From Paramecium octaurelia (Eukaryota > Ciliophora > Oligohymenophorea > Peniculida > Parameciidae), in the NCBI GenBank assembly GCA_905182995.1, contig CAJJDP010000133.1, forward strand, positions 134,013-198,012: DNA of 64,000 nucleotides, written 5' to 3'. This document shows, piece by piece, positions 33,348 to 46,626 of this stretch (positions are counted from its first letter, which is position 1; each line of letters starts with the position of its first letter). Under the pieces are notes generated by a model, which saw nothing but the letters and a program-made list of their open reading frames with translations, was not told the DNA's origin and made no database searches. A program made the position numbers and the translations under genes.

Positions 33348-36300
33348 TCATGCACCTTCCTTTTCATCAATTCTTTTAAGAATATCCATTTTTGGAACCT
33401 CAAAGGTTAGATGAATAGTGTGTTTATCTTGAATATAATAAATATCGAACCTTCCTCATTGTATTTGCCCATGACCTTTTTGATATTAGATTATCTCCAA
33501 TTATTATAATTTTTCAATTATTCTTCAAATTCTCTAATAGAAATTAAAACATATTGTTATTATTTATCTGTAATTTCAATATCGTGTTTAACTTAAAATG
33601 AGTTATAATGTCTTACAACTTAATTTCTTATGCATAACTGTTCTGGGAACTATAACTGGTTTCAACTAATTTTACTTTTATATTTATTCTTCTTATTCAG
33701 ATTATAGTCTTTCTAATTTTAAACTTTCCATCTTTGGTTCTGCGTCTTATCGTAATTTCTATTCTTGCTCCATTTTCAACTTCTTAGCCACCAATCGCTA
33801 ATAGTAACTCTTATAATCCTATTAATATTCTCTTTCTGCTTCATTTACTTTCGCCTATTCAACTTTGCTTAAGAATCTCAAGTACTTCATGTAGATGTAA
33901 TCAGACTATTGTATAATGAGTACTACATAATTACAATTAACTATTATTGAGGTTGTCGATTTTCAAAGTAGCTTTGATTCTTTTTTGGTCTATTGATCAG
34001 AGTGTATTATTATATAATTTACCTATTTATTTACATTATAATTCTACTCCTCATCTAATCCTCCAACTTTAGGATTCTTATGTTGATGTGACACTCTGTA
34101 TAGTAGAAAATAATGAAACATCAGTCTTACGGTCTTGCTCCAATGAAGAAATAGTTTGAAGACAGCTTTCTCAAAGATGAACTCGCACAGATCCTTCTTA
34201 AACTCCGCTGACCAATAGGATATATGTTTACTTTAGAGTAATGGGTATATATTATAGATGAACCACAGACATTTGGCAATGCAAATGGCATGCTCTGAAT
34301 CTATAATGATTTATTTTATTCCTTTCAAAAGGAATGGGTAATCGAAATAAGGAGGCATTGTAGTCAAGGTGGAGAAGCATATATCCAAAATTTCAAAGGT
34401 TTCAATCACTTACTCTGTGTTATATAAACTAGAATAATTTTAATTCTATTTACTTTGTCTTATTAAATTGTAGACTAACTATGATTCCTAAGAGATTAAC
34501 ATTTTGCATCAAACTCCTCAATGCTATTTTCATTGCATCAGGCACTGAATCTTACTATTTTAATTCACACATAAAGGCTTTAACTAAAATTCTATAACCT
34601 GGAATATCTTGCCAAGGCAGTATTTTCACTTGTAGAATATTTCTAACATAGATTGCCCATTCTTCAACAAAGAAACTAAAATTAATCGACCTATGCCTTA
34701 TGTTTTCCTTCCAACTTTCATCATCTAGGATTTAATTGAGAGCTGATTAATTTTGGATTCCTTAATTTTTATCATTCAAATAAGTATGAAAATAATTCTA
34801 CCAATCAAATATTGAGATGTTATTCTTAGTACTTTTATCTATGTTGGTAGGATCATCTTCTTGTATGAATTCTGTGCCTCGTAATTCAGTTAATTGAGGA
34901 TCGTCTGGTTTATTAATAAGTTCTAAGAATTTGGCTCTGAACTCTGGTATTCTGAAATAACTGATGACTAAGAATTTGATATAGAGTTTTCTGGCTTCAT
35001 ATGATGGGTCCTTTTAATTTAATCTGGATAGTGTGTAACGTAATGTATTGATTAAGAATGTCTAATAATTTAAACAAACTTCAATTTTCTAATTCGATTA
35101 TTTTTTATTAAGAGCTTTAAAAAATCCCAATTGTTAAAGCATTAGTTCTCCACGACTTAAGACTTGATTGAGACATTCATAATAAGAGTTAAAAGTGGAT
35201 AATGTTTTGGAATAATCAACTAGATGAATAGAGATTTAAATGAGTAATTATTACGCTTTCATTAAATCATCTTCGGATTTATATTAGAAAGTTTTGATAG
35301 CACTTCCATGAGATTGGCCAAGAAATTATGCTAAACGAGTTAGATTTTGATCCATTTCTTACCTAACTTTTAATTTTTCATCAATATTGAGAGATTTATG
35401 TTCTATCTTGAAAATGTTGCTAGATAACTTTTAGAATTCCATTTGTATCATTTTTATTTCAGAAACACTGATGTTTTCTACATTTCCAACAACAGAAATG
35501 GAAGAAACAATTCCCTTTTCTGTTTAAACCCCAAATGAGGACTGTTAGAGATGATTTGGGATTCGGACACTGATTTCATAATCAATTTTACCAACTTCAA
35601 CACCATGATACCAAAGAGATTTAGGTTGATAGCTTTTGATCATTAAAATTTTGGCTCCCTGTTCCCCTGATACACTTGTTTCCATATTTGACAAATTGAT
35701 GTAGGTTTCTGCTACCAGATGATGATCTTAGATTTCCAAATCCATGTATTCGGAATCATGCTGATTTTTTGTTTTCTTTATGGTAGTCTTTTGGGGAGAC
35801 TTAACGTTGTCTAAACTCCTTTTATTAGATGAAATAGACCATAAACACAATTAAAGTGCTGAACCTTGAAATTCCTGGATTGGCAATTCTACTATCATTG
35901 CAAGTTCGTCGTTGATATGTTCCCATTCAATTCGATGGTTTGCCTATGGTTTTAGTGATTATATACTTTATGAGTAGGGGTTGCAGCCACGGAATCATAT
36001 GATGGATTTGGAGGACTTTTTAGTGAAGGGAGTCTTGATAAGGAGGTAAAAATATCCTTTACAGAATCTTGGTCTAAGATGCTCTTACGACTAGTTTAAA
36101 ATTGCGTGTTCTTCTTCTCGTTCTGTTTTCTATAGTTCGGATTAGTAAAGGTAGATGAATGCTCAGAGATGTACGACAATTGGGAGGTCTTGTTAATAGT
36201 CATTTATTTGAACCACCAAACGCAGATTGTAATTGTATCTAACCTCATTCAAGCTCGAATTCAATTCCCATATTATGTATTTGCTCTATAAGGTGGCTTG

Positions 36301-36752
36301 AACAATTTGATTCATTTTCAAATCGAAACTCACATTCCCACTATTTTAGCCTCTTATTGGTAACTCAAAATGGAAAGGGCCTACTGCAGCTTCAAATAAA
36401 TTGATTTAGGCTTGTCCAATCACTGATGATGTTAGTACCGAAATCTTAATATTAGTTTCTCTCATTTATTATTCAGTCATCTTAAGTAAGCCATCAAAAC
36501 TTGCTCGCCACTTAATTGCTTCTATCAAATAATAATTACATAATGTTCTCCTTCATTATTCACATGCACAGGTGACGTATACTTACATTTTCCCAAATCG
36601 AATTCAATAGAACATTATCGGATATCTGGCATCTTTAACTTAATGTTCTTCAACAGCACTTTTATCTGCAATTCACCACTAGTTATGATTGGCTGACTCA
36701 ATTTACAAATCTAATCTTCTGGTTATTTCGTAGTGCTTCCACAAATTCCCAT
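33348..36752 (-). CDS. Large protein with N-terminal C2-like domain and helical C-terminal half; predicted N-myristoylated
   Basis: About 1,050 aa, starting MGICGSTTKQPEDQ (Gly2, Cys4). Residues about 25-190 resemble a C2-type beta sandwich (SGELQIKVLLKNIKLKM; SVIGQAQINLFEAAVGPF). A second beta-rich region (ELAMIVELPIQEFQGSALQL; VGKIDYEISVRIPN) precedes an all-helical half containing FKLFLHWSKTVRLMFHYF. The end is a Glu/Lys coil (YYQRLVAKKLKMEQEQ), then ILKRIDEKEGA and TGA 33348-33350. A 23-nt intron near 35960 and a GTGG-starting 29-nt intron near 36200 join it into one gene; if the latter is not spliced there are two genes (36203 would start the second). Intron assignment near 34430 and 33930 is incomplete. 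No named family. Confidence 0.6.
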
Positions 36753-37157
36753 TTTATAAATTATTATTTTCCTACTGATAATTTTATATATTTAATCAGT
36801 TTATCTAACTTATCTATGCAACGTAGACTAATTTAATTCGTATAAATTAAGAACTTGAATTGCAACCTCATGATAAGCAAAACTTTAAATTATGAACAAT
36901 TGAATCAATTAATTGAAATCAAAAAAAGTGAGAAATATAAAATAATTGAATTATTATAAATTCTACTATATATTATTACAGGAGGAATACATCTATTTAA
37001 AGTTATTTTTATGTGACAATGAATGTTAATTAATTCTATTATTATTTTTTTAAAGGTATTATGAGATAAAATAGGAATAACTGTCTAGGTTAAATGATAT
37101 ATTTTATGCATATCCAATATTTTATATACATAATATCGATATTTATTATACAACAAA
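36753..37157. other. AT-rich spacer between two minus-strand genes
   Basis: About 400 bp, very AT-rich. Long TGA-free frames cross it but amino-acid content is Ile/Asn/Tyr-dominated and lacks protein character. It probably holds the upstream region of the C2-like gene and the 3' end of the membrane protein gene. Confidence 0.4.
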
Positions 37158-38024
37158 TCAAATTACAAATTATCTTAACATGATCTAGTAAGCAATTGAA
37201 TAATGAGCAGCAATTTTCTTTTCGTTGATACGCATAGCTTGATTTATATTGATGAATTAATGTACATTTATATTTCTTCTTAGCCTAACCTGCCAATAAG
37301 AGACTCTACAAACCCATTATTATCTCTACTGCAACAAAAAGAACCAAAACTATGGTAAATTACACTGCTTAAGATTATGCTACCTTATCGGAATCTCCGT
37401 ATATATACGATTAGGTGAGTTCTATTTAACTATAATCGATTAGTAGTAATATAGTTATTATTCCTCTTGTGATCACACAAGTAAATGTTAACATCATGAA
37501 GATGGTTAACAATTTTTCACTCTTTTGCACAACACAAAAATAACCTAATTTGTTAAATTTTATCGATACCCACCAAACATGTTAACAATTTTAAAATGTG
37601 AACCATAATCAAAATGATAATCAAGTAGTAAACAGTGAATCCTTGTTTATTCCACACATAATAGCTATAGATTTGAGTGGTATCATAAAATTTTAAATTT
37701 GTCTATCCTTCTATATTAATAATTGAGCTAAGATTGTATAGAGTTATAGCCTAAATTCTTAGAAAATGCCATTACCAATTGTAAAGTGTTGATTAAATTG
37801 AATAATGCTGTCCTGTCATTGAATTTTGCTCTATTTTCTAAAAGCTTCTCGACAATTCTTTCCTTCTTTTTAGATTTTTATTTAGTGGGCGAAGGTGGAT
37901 CTGAATGATCAGAATATTTATTTGGAGTCTCTGCTTCTTATTGTTCTGTCACTTTTTCAAATTACTAAAGCAACATAGCATTAGTCTCTTGCATTTCTAA
38001 ATGATGATCGATTTCTTCATTCAT
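37158..38024 (-). CDS. Multipass membrane protein, unrecognised
   Basis: 262 aa in four exons (introns of 25, 25 and 28 nt balance the frame exactly). The first 60 aa are acidic then basic and cytosolic-looking (MNEEIDHHLEMQETN; SPTKQKSKKKERIVE). Transmembrane segments: ALFNLINTLQLAITLYNL (partial), VYYLIIILIMVHILKLLTCL, LTIFMMLTFTCVITRGIITI and FTIVLVLFVAVEIIMGLQSL, i.e. about four helices, then a basic tail AKKKYKSMRINEKK. Small tetraspan layout; no tetraspanin CCG motif. Function unknown. The gene is divergent from the Sfi1-like gene, about 207 bp apart. Confidence 0.65.
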
Positions 38025-38231
38025 TTTTATATAATATAAATAATTTTATATATAAATTTGATGATTCGCATTTTCTTTTGAGAATAGTTTTCATTTAATT
38101 CATTTCTTATGTGTTCAATGAGTAGATTCCGATTGAACAATAAATACTGAATTTATTTACCCTTGAGCTTATATTATTTAAATCATAACAAATAATTAAT
38201 ATATTTTTCAAATTTAAATATTAAACCAAGT

Positions 38232-41200
38232 ATGGAGCCTGTTATGTAAGAGATAATGGCTGAAGTGAATGGCCGTTATAATTTAAGTAACATTTTGGAT
38301 GTGCTCGACAAATTGAGGAGTATTAATTTATTACTAAATTAAGGAGCAAAAAGAATTGACATTGATATGTATGACAAGGTTTATAAACAAATCATAACAG
38401 AATCGAGAAATGATGGAGATAAATGGTATTAAAGATACATCCCATTGAAACCGAAATAACTTAAAGAGTTAAACAGCCTAAATTTCTCTTTCGATGTAAA
38501 AACCTCCTGTGATGAAAATAACCCAAATCAAACTAATAGGATCTAACCCAGCAAATTCGACAAAGTCTAAAAATTTACTAGTCCCACTACATTTGCATCT
38601 CCGCCAACCTTTGAAACCAGAGCATCAAGATTAACCGATTTTTAATCTGATTACCAAAAAGAGTAATCCTTTCCCATTTATTCACTAGATTAACCAATCA
38701 GATTTTGCAACAAATTTCTGACGGAAAGAGACGTTCAGCTTAAAGTGACTATATAAAATCAGAAAAGTAACATAAGACCAATAGAACTATCTCCTCCTTC
38801 AATATTAACTCATTGCAATAACTTATATCTGTTGTTCAGAGGAAAATTATGCAACATTATAGACTTGCCTTTAATAAAATTATATTCCTTTATAATGAAC
38901 CCGTCAAATTGTTGTAAGATGTTGAAATTTAAGCGGAACCATCCAAAGTTGCAAAATTCAGTTTGAAAGATTCTTTCCAAATTGAAAAAGAAATCCAACA
39001 GTTTAAACAAAATCAAACACTAAAAATATTATTCTATCATTTTGACAATTTAGTAAAATTATGAAATTATATGTAGAAACAAAACTGGTTGAGGAAAAAG
39101 AGAATTAAAAATTCCAGAAATCAAGTGTTACTCATGAGAAAACACAACTATCTCTGGAGAGCTTTTAACAAAATGAGAAAATATTCAATTAAACATAAAT
39201 AAAATAGACTAAAAAAAGTGTAAGCAGATCACTTTTATAGTCTCAATCAACTAAGAATATATTTTGAAAAATGGATCAATTTTCATTTAGCAAAATAAAA
39301 TAAAAATTCTAAAAATAAAATAAGTTCTGGATTGATTCAATTAAAAAATCAAGAAACATTGAAAGCTTGCTTTATCAAATTTAAATTATATTATCAACAT
39401 CGCAGGGATAAACACTAAAATAACTTGTTAGCTTATGGTTTATATTAATAAAAATTATAAAAACTGTATTTCACTGTATGGAATAGCCTAGTGATGAATC
39501 AATAAAAACGAGAAACTAATTAATTTATTATGAAAAAGTGTTTTAAAAAATGGAAATAATACCTCCAACTTAAGGATTTCAATAGAAAACGAAAATAAAC
39601 TGCTGATAATCTATTAATCTATTAAAACAAAAGGAAAATTCTTAGAATACTAAAATGTTTTCATATTATAATCAAGAATAAAAACAATTATAAAAAATAG
39701 TTGAATGATGTTTATCTGTTCCATTTATTAAGAAAAGGATTTAAAGGGTTTGCACTCTACATCGAAATAAAAGAGAAGAAAAAAGAGTAATAATTTATTT
39801 AATTAAGATAATATCAGCAGATTGGGCGATTTTTACAAATACTTTACATAAGCAAACCATTTAATATTTTACAACAATATACCAAAGAATAGAAAATGAA
39901 AAAAGAACTAAACTCCAAGGCTAGAGCCATTTATAAAGTCAACAAATTAAGGAGGTAATCAACTATATATTATCCCAAGATTAACTAATTTTTGGTTGAA
40001 TTGGGCAAAAGAAAAGAAATTCCATAGAAAATAAGATATTACTAATATCCCGCAAATCAAATAGTTTTAAATTTACTTATACTTTAATAAATATCGACTT
40101 GCATTTTAAAGATCGTTATGGTTAAAGAATTTAGTCAGAATAATGAGATCTAAACACTAAAAAGAATTTGTGAAAGAACTCAAAGTAAATAAGATTCTAT
40201 CATTTAGTTAAATAATATTAGATTTAAGTAAGAGAATAAATACCCTCTAAAACTCAAACAAAAAGTTATAAGAGGCCTAAGAATCAACCTTATTAATCAC
40301 TTAAAAAAACAATAGTTCTATAAGTAATTACTCTCACTTCATCAACATAACATAATAAAGCATATCTTTGATTGTATGAAGGTTAGAGCATATAATTATA
40401 GATAAAAAGTGATGTAATTAAATTTTGTAAACAAATAGTAATAAGAGAAGTGTGTAAAGAAGTTTATTCGGTAAATATGTAGCAGGACCATTTTATTTCT
40501 GGCTTAATTACAGTTAAAAACATTCATATAAAAGAAATATTCGAAATAATTTCGACAAATTGCACGTCATTAAGATTTATTAAAAGTAAAATTGTTTTTT
40601 ACATTAGAGTATTTAAAATATTGAACGATTACAAATGGAAAAAGAAAATATAAAAAGTTTAAGATTAAAAAAATCTTCCAATTATAGTTTACAAATAAAA
40701 GGTAAGATTTTTGAAATTTTGGAATGCAAAGCGATTATCAAAAGGCAAAATTGAAAATTTTTGTGTTACTTTTACAAATCTACAATAGAGAATATTTTTT
40801 AAACATATGCAAGTAATTTAACATTCATTGTTTTTAGTTAATAAAAGTTAGAGATTTTTAAAAGAAAAAGTATATGGCATAAGGCAGAATATTTTACTTA
40901 ATGAAATTTGCTTTCAATCAATTAAATAAATATAAAATGTAACTAATGGTAATCTATTTATTAGGAAAAAACTCAAATAGCGAAATAATACAGAAATTAT
41001 AAAAAAAAGATAATTATATCATCTTAAATCCAATAGTTTTAAACACATGAGAAGATTATTTACATTTGAATAGAATGTAGCTTACCTTACAGCTATCACT
41101 GTTTTGTAAATAAAGAAAAATTTATTATAAAAATATTTCAAAGGTTTTAAAGATCTTATTGCTAATAAGAAAAGACCAAGAGATTAAGTTATGAAAATCA

Positions 41201-43392
41201 ATAAATTAAGAAAATGCTTTGCTGGATGGAAAGTCTTTACTAGTAAATAATAAGGAGCAAAACTTATGATATAAGCAATTTGGGATATATAAAGAGACTA
41301 AAAATTGAAACTTTTTAAAAAATTAGACGAAAATAATAGGATTGAAAACGCAAAATTGTATTACAAACAAAATTTAATGAAAAAAGTACTCTTGTATTGG
41401 TTTGATTCAACTTAATCATCTTAAAAGACGATTTATCTAACAAAAGTTTTAAATAAGTTAAGATTTAAATAATTAAAGAAATAATTTTTAAAACTTTTAC
41501 TCATTAATAAAAGTGTTTAAGTTAAGCACAATTCATTAAATGTAACGAAAAGAAAAATTTTGAAAATGTGGGCATCCAAACTTTAGAAATTAAAGAAATT
41601 TTAACGCTTTCTATTACAAATGTCTAATAAGGGAAAGGATAACATGATCTTTTCGATCTAAGCAATAAAAGATAATAGCAAAGAAATAGAAATTTAAGAG
41701 AAATAATAAAACCTATTTTTATTTAAATACTTTTAATAATGGAAAAAACAATATCAAAAATCTCATTCATTGAAAACCATCATCTTTTCTATTGAAGATG
41801 CAATAAAGAAAACAAAAAGTTGCGTTTTAAATAGAATGAAGAAAATGAACAAAGATATGAAGGTTTATCAATTATGCTCTAAAATGCAAAAATAAAGGAT
41901 TTTACATAAATGGTTAAAATAATTAAATTAAATTGGAGGATTCAACAAACTCCAAAACATTTTTTAAAAAAAGGAGAATGAATAATTTTATAAGAAGGCT
42001 AGAAAGTTATTTGTTATCAATAAATAATTTACTTTAAATTCTATTTTAAGTAAGAGTAAATTATCTAGGCTATTTTAGAGATGGGATTATTTATCAAAAA
42101 TGAATCTAAAAATCAAGTAGTTTGAATCTAAGCTTGAAAACATTTTAAAAAATAAAATATACTACTAACATTGCTAGAGTGTATTATTTTATCATTTGTA
42201 AAGTTATTAAATAAAATAACTAAAAGGGGAGTTTGCTTTGAAAACTTTCAATAAATTAGTACAAAATAAACAATATGCTATTTTGGGACATTTATAATAA
42301 GATTCAATTTATTATAATTATCTTGAATAAAAGAATATTAGAAAACAAATAATTTGTTTAACTTTGTGGGCAAAATTAACTAATGAATCTGTCGCTTATA
42401 AATTTATTTGTAAATCATTAGGAGAAATTTATAAAAGAAATATGTATTATAACCTCAAAATCATTAAATAGTTTGGTGATAAAAATTAAACCATCTTTAA
42501 ATAAATTGATGACAAAAAAAAATAGAAAACCCTATTATTTTGGTTTTTTTAAAGTTAAAAAAGAATTGCAGCGAAAAGCATCTATAATATATTGGAGTAA
42601 AATTATGATTCGAAATAAAATAAAATGTTATATGTGGTTAAATTTATGGAGATTTTATCCTAGAATCAAATGAAAACAGAAAAAGCCAATAAATATTATG
42701 ATATTTTTAATTCACTTATCAAAAAGAAAATGTAATAAGCTTTTACTAAGGTCTTAAAGTCTAGTAAATAATAATATTTAAGCAAGTGTAAAAGAAGAAA
42801 ATTATAAAAGCAATATCTGAAATAATGGAGAATTAATAAAGCTGTTATCACTTTTAATAAAATATTAGGTATCTCTTATGAGAGAAATTTATCAAATTAT
42901 TTTAACAAAGTAAAATCCTAAATTAAAAATAAATAAGCAGAATTGCATTATTAAAGTAGAATAAAATATTAACTTCTTTAAATTTTATAATAAGTAAAAA
43001 ACAACACTAATAAAAAATTTTAATATTTATCATCTAAACAAAACAATAATCTTGTGATTGTATACTTTTAAATGTGGATTATTAAACTTTTAAAAAGAAC
43101 GAATTAAAGAAAATAATTTATGAAAATCTTCAGAGGGTTTTATTTATATCATTACAGAACTATTGGAGCTGAATTCATTAAGTAACTAAAACTAGAAAAA
43201 AAATTGTAAATTTTTATATCAATATATAGATAAATTAAAAGTGAATAGGAATCTTAACACTCTTTGATGTATTCAGTCTTTTAGGCATGGAGAATGGAGG
43301 TGGATCAAAAAAAAATGCTAAAAAAATACCTCTAGCAATGTTCTGTAGAAGAAAAAAGAGGCAAAAGCATTCCAAAGAATATGCCATATTGA
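38232..43392 (+). CDS. Giant Sfi1-like, Trp-repeat centrin-binding-type protein
   Basis: About 5.1 kb. N-terminal 220 aa are unrelated Pro/Ser-rich sequence (MEPVMQEIMAEVNGRYN). Then come dozens of about 23-35-residue helical units with a central Trp or aromatic followed by Lys/Arg, e.g. YLWRAFNKMRKY, YFEKWINFHLAK, LYFTVWNSLVM, CFKKWKQYLQLKDF, ending AWRMEVDQKKMLKKYL and TGA 43390-43392. This is the Sfi1 pattern, in which each helix binds one centrin; ciliates use such proteins in basal bodies and the infraciliary lattice (contractile centrin network). Several short introns (for example 26 nt near 38650, 24 nt near 39055) keep the frame. A+T content is even higher than neighbours, mostly Lys/Asn/Ile codons. 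Confidence in the repeat style is good; repeat number is not counted. Confidence 0.8.
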
Positions 43393-43468
43393 TATGGAAT
43401 AATTAATAATATATTTATATAATATTTATATAATTTCCAAAGATCGAGGTTATAAAAGTAGGATAACC

Positions 43469-46435
43469 ATGTAGTAGCAATATTAGGATAATATAAGTTA
43501 GGTATTAGCAAATGTTTTCTATCTTTTTTCTTGAATAATAAAATATTTTAGGGAGTGATGTTAAGATTCAGAATTACTATTAGATGATGTCAAAAATGAA
43601 GAAATAAAAAATATTGATATCAATAGAAATAAGATTTTCATAATTCATCATTTATAATTGAAAATAGGCTTGCTTGAGCCATTAAAGCCTGTTATTATTA
43701 TTTTAATTAGCTCAAAGAGTTATTGATTCAAAATCAATTTGCTAAAATATTATATTATTAGGGTATTAGAGTGCATGATTCAATATCCTAATTAATAATA
43801 TATTAAACAAGATTTAACTGTTAATTTTACAAAATAAAAGCTTTTTAAAAAGAAACTAATCTCCATAATTATTTAATTTCCTATTTTCAATATCGATTAA
43901 ATATAATAAATTAAAACAAAGATTAAATATTGATTATTCTGATCTTACAATAATAAAGAATACAATCTTATTTACAATTATTAAAATTTTCTTTATAAGA
44001 GGTAGTATTGAGATTTTACTTTAATTTTTAAAGTGTTTTTGAAAAATCACTAAATAAATTTATAATTCATATTGCAAGAAAATATAATGGAATCCCTTAT
44101 AAGAAGAATACGATGATGCTTTGGCAATTAAGAAAAGGGCAGTTATACTTATGATAAAGACCTAAGAATCTGAATAATAAAGAGCATTAGATTAATGGAA
44201 TAAAAATGTTTCATTTATTAGAGAAGTAGAGAGATGTAAATATGTAATTGGATTATTTGGATTCATAGGCTTACATATTAAGAATGACATATCTCCATTA
44301 AAATCAGATGAAGAATCATAAAAAAAGAAAAAGCATTACTTAGCCTTATCGGTAATTTCGACAGCAACTTAAGATATTTCTTTATGAAATGGTATAATGA
44401 TGGAAAATTACAAAAATTAAAAGGAGCCATGAATGAAGAGAAAAAGAAATTATTATTAGAAGCAATAAGTAATTTCTCAAAAATAATGATGTGGCTAAAT
44501 TAAGAGCAATACTAGCTAAATTTAAACGAAATTCAAGCGTCAGTGCTGTTCAAGATAGATTCTTTTCGAAATTATTTGCCACTAAATTTGGAGGTGCCAT
44601 TGTAGCTTTCTAAAAGTGGAAAAATTTACCTGAAATTTAAAATACTGAATAATTAAAGACTGCAAGAAAGTTTGAAAGAATATTAGATTTACTTTTTAGA
44701 GGAAGACTTAAGGCAACTTTAGAACCGTTAAAAGATGTGTATTAAGAGGGTAATAGTAAAAAGTTATATTGTCTCAGGATAATTCTGGCTCTTGCATGGG
44801 CTAAAATAAAAGAGTATTCTTATATTGGAGAGATATAAATAAATTGCATAAATCAATAGAAACTTGCAAATATACTACAAATCTATTTTAAATTCTAGCT
44901 TTCACATTAGCAGGGCATGTCTAAATAATATTTAAGTCAAATAAAAAATAAGAAAGTGTCCTGAATAGAATGTTAATGAACTACAACAACTCTGTAAGAT
45001 GGGCATTTAAGTTATATAGTATTTGCTCTACATAGAAATTTGAGAACAAATGATCAAGGTAGATTAAGAAATATTTTAAGAAAGTTTTATTTGAATAGAT
45101 AGAAATAAACTTTATTAAAAAAAATACAAATTTAATTATTGCATACATTAGTAGGGTAAATAGAAGTTTCCTTTTAAAAATGGAAGGCTCTACCTGAAAA
45201 TAAAGAATTAGATTCATTAAAAGCAAGTGTATTCGAAAAATCTCTAAATAGATTCAAAATTCACATGGTTAGAAAGGATACGTTCAATCAATTATAAAAT
45301 ATTTATCTTGATGGTTAAGCAAGATAAAAATATACTTTAAATAAAATGTTGTACAATTACATGAGTGCTTAAAAGAAAGCATTTTTGAAATGGTACAAAA
45401 TTGTTGAATTTCATAGAGCGACAGAAGCTTTCAATATTTTGGATAAGAAGAAGCTTGCAATATAATTATTCTATTAACATAAAATGAACTAATTAAATGT
45501 AGCCTTAGTAGAATGGAAACGCTTATCATCATATTTGACAAATAAAAGGGAATCTGCTTAAGTAAGAGAAATTAGGTTGAAGAGAGAGGCTATATTGTTA
45601 TTCTAAAATTTTGGCAAAATAAAATTAAGAATATATTTCCAAAGATGGAATATTAGAGCTGTTAAGAAGAATATGGTCTCAGTATTTAATGCAATTTAAA
45701 AGTTGCTATTATTAAATCTAAAACAAGATAGGGAATTAATGAAAGAAGCTTTGGATATTTGGAAAGGACCAAAACTTTAAAATAGATGGTTCTAGAGAGT
45801 AGCTGAAATGATTGCTAAGAACAAAAGTATCACTCCTTAAATAGCCTTTTGGAGAATGAGGGACATTTCAACTACATCAAAATCAGCCAGCTTGAACTCT
45901 TTATAAATAGTCAAATGCAAAAAATTGATAAATAATTTACTAAAGGCATATGACAGAGTTAGATAAAGAGCATTTACTAATATTGAACATTTTGGAAGAG
46001 GGATTACAGATACAAGTTCATTCCAACCATCACACTCAAGCTTCCTATAATAAACTCCTGTAAGGGATTCTTTAGGAAAATCCTAAATGGAATCAATTTT
46101 ATTAAAGAATAGCCAATAGCTTGCTAATGTATTAAATAAGTTAAATTTCAGTAATCTGATTAAGAGCTGCTGAAGAAAGTGAATGAATTAATGGAGGAAA
46201 ATAGTAGATTAAGAGAGCAAGGAACTAATGAAGAGAATACACAATCTAAAGATTAATAAATCACTGAATAGCAAAGATTGATATAAGATTTAAATACAAG
46301 GCTTGATAGAATGAGAGGTTAAATGTATATATATTAAAATAATGTTATATTAGGATAATAAAGTCTTTGGAAGAATATTAGGATCATTTAGTTGAAGATG
46401 GGTGTATCGCAATTAAAGAGTAGAAGAGAGATTGA
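43469..46435 (+). CDS. Second Trp-periodic helical repeat protein, coiled-coil end
   Basis: Roughly 930 aa, beginning near ATG 43469 (MQQQYQDN), with a short 3' intron (about 29 nt near 46325) leading to SLEEYQDHLVEDGCIAIKEQ and TGA 46433-46435. The body has units of about 100-130 aa that end in an aromatic/Trp helix: FFMKWYNDGKLQKLKGAM, AFQKWKNLPEIQ, SFQKWKALPENKE, AFLKWYKIVEFHRATEAF, ALVEWKRLSSYL, YFQRWNIRAV. The unit FxKWKxLPE occurs at least twice. It ends with a conventional coiled coil (KVNELMEENSRLREQ). Longer spacing than Sfi1, so it may be a related cytoskeletal repeat family. Exons before 44080 are not resolved; the 5' end is approximate. Confidence 0.6.
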
Positions 46436-46626
46436 ATTAGTTGAAAAACAAATATTTCATTAAAATAAAAAATAAAATTCATTTTCAATAGAAATACATC
46501 AAACACATTATAAAAGATCAAAAATATAAATTAAGCATTCATATCTTCAATAGTATATTAATTGAACATATATTTCCTAAGAATTGTATTAGCTATTATA
46601 AATTTATTTAAATAAATAATATTAAT

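Noticed and set aside
36760..37400. A 160-codon TGA-free minus frame through the spacer
   Set aside because: Composition is Ile/Asn/Tyr-rich and the competing frame carries a clear transmembrane helix and a balanced exon chain; long TGA-free runs are expected by chance when only TGA stops.
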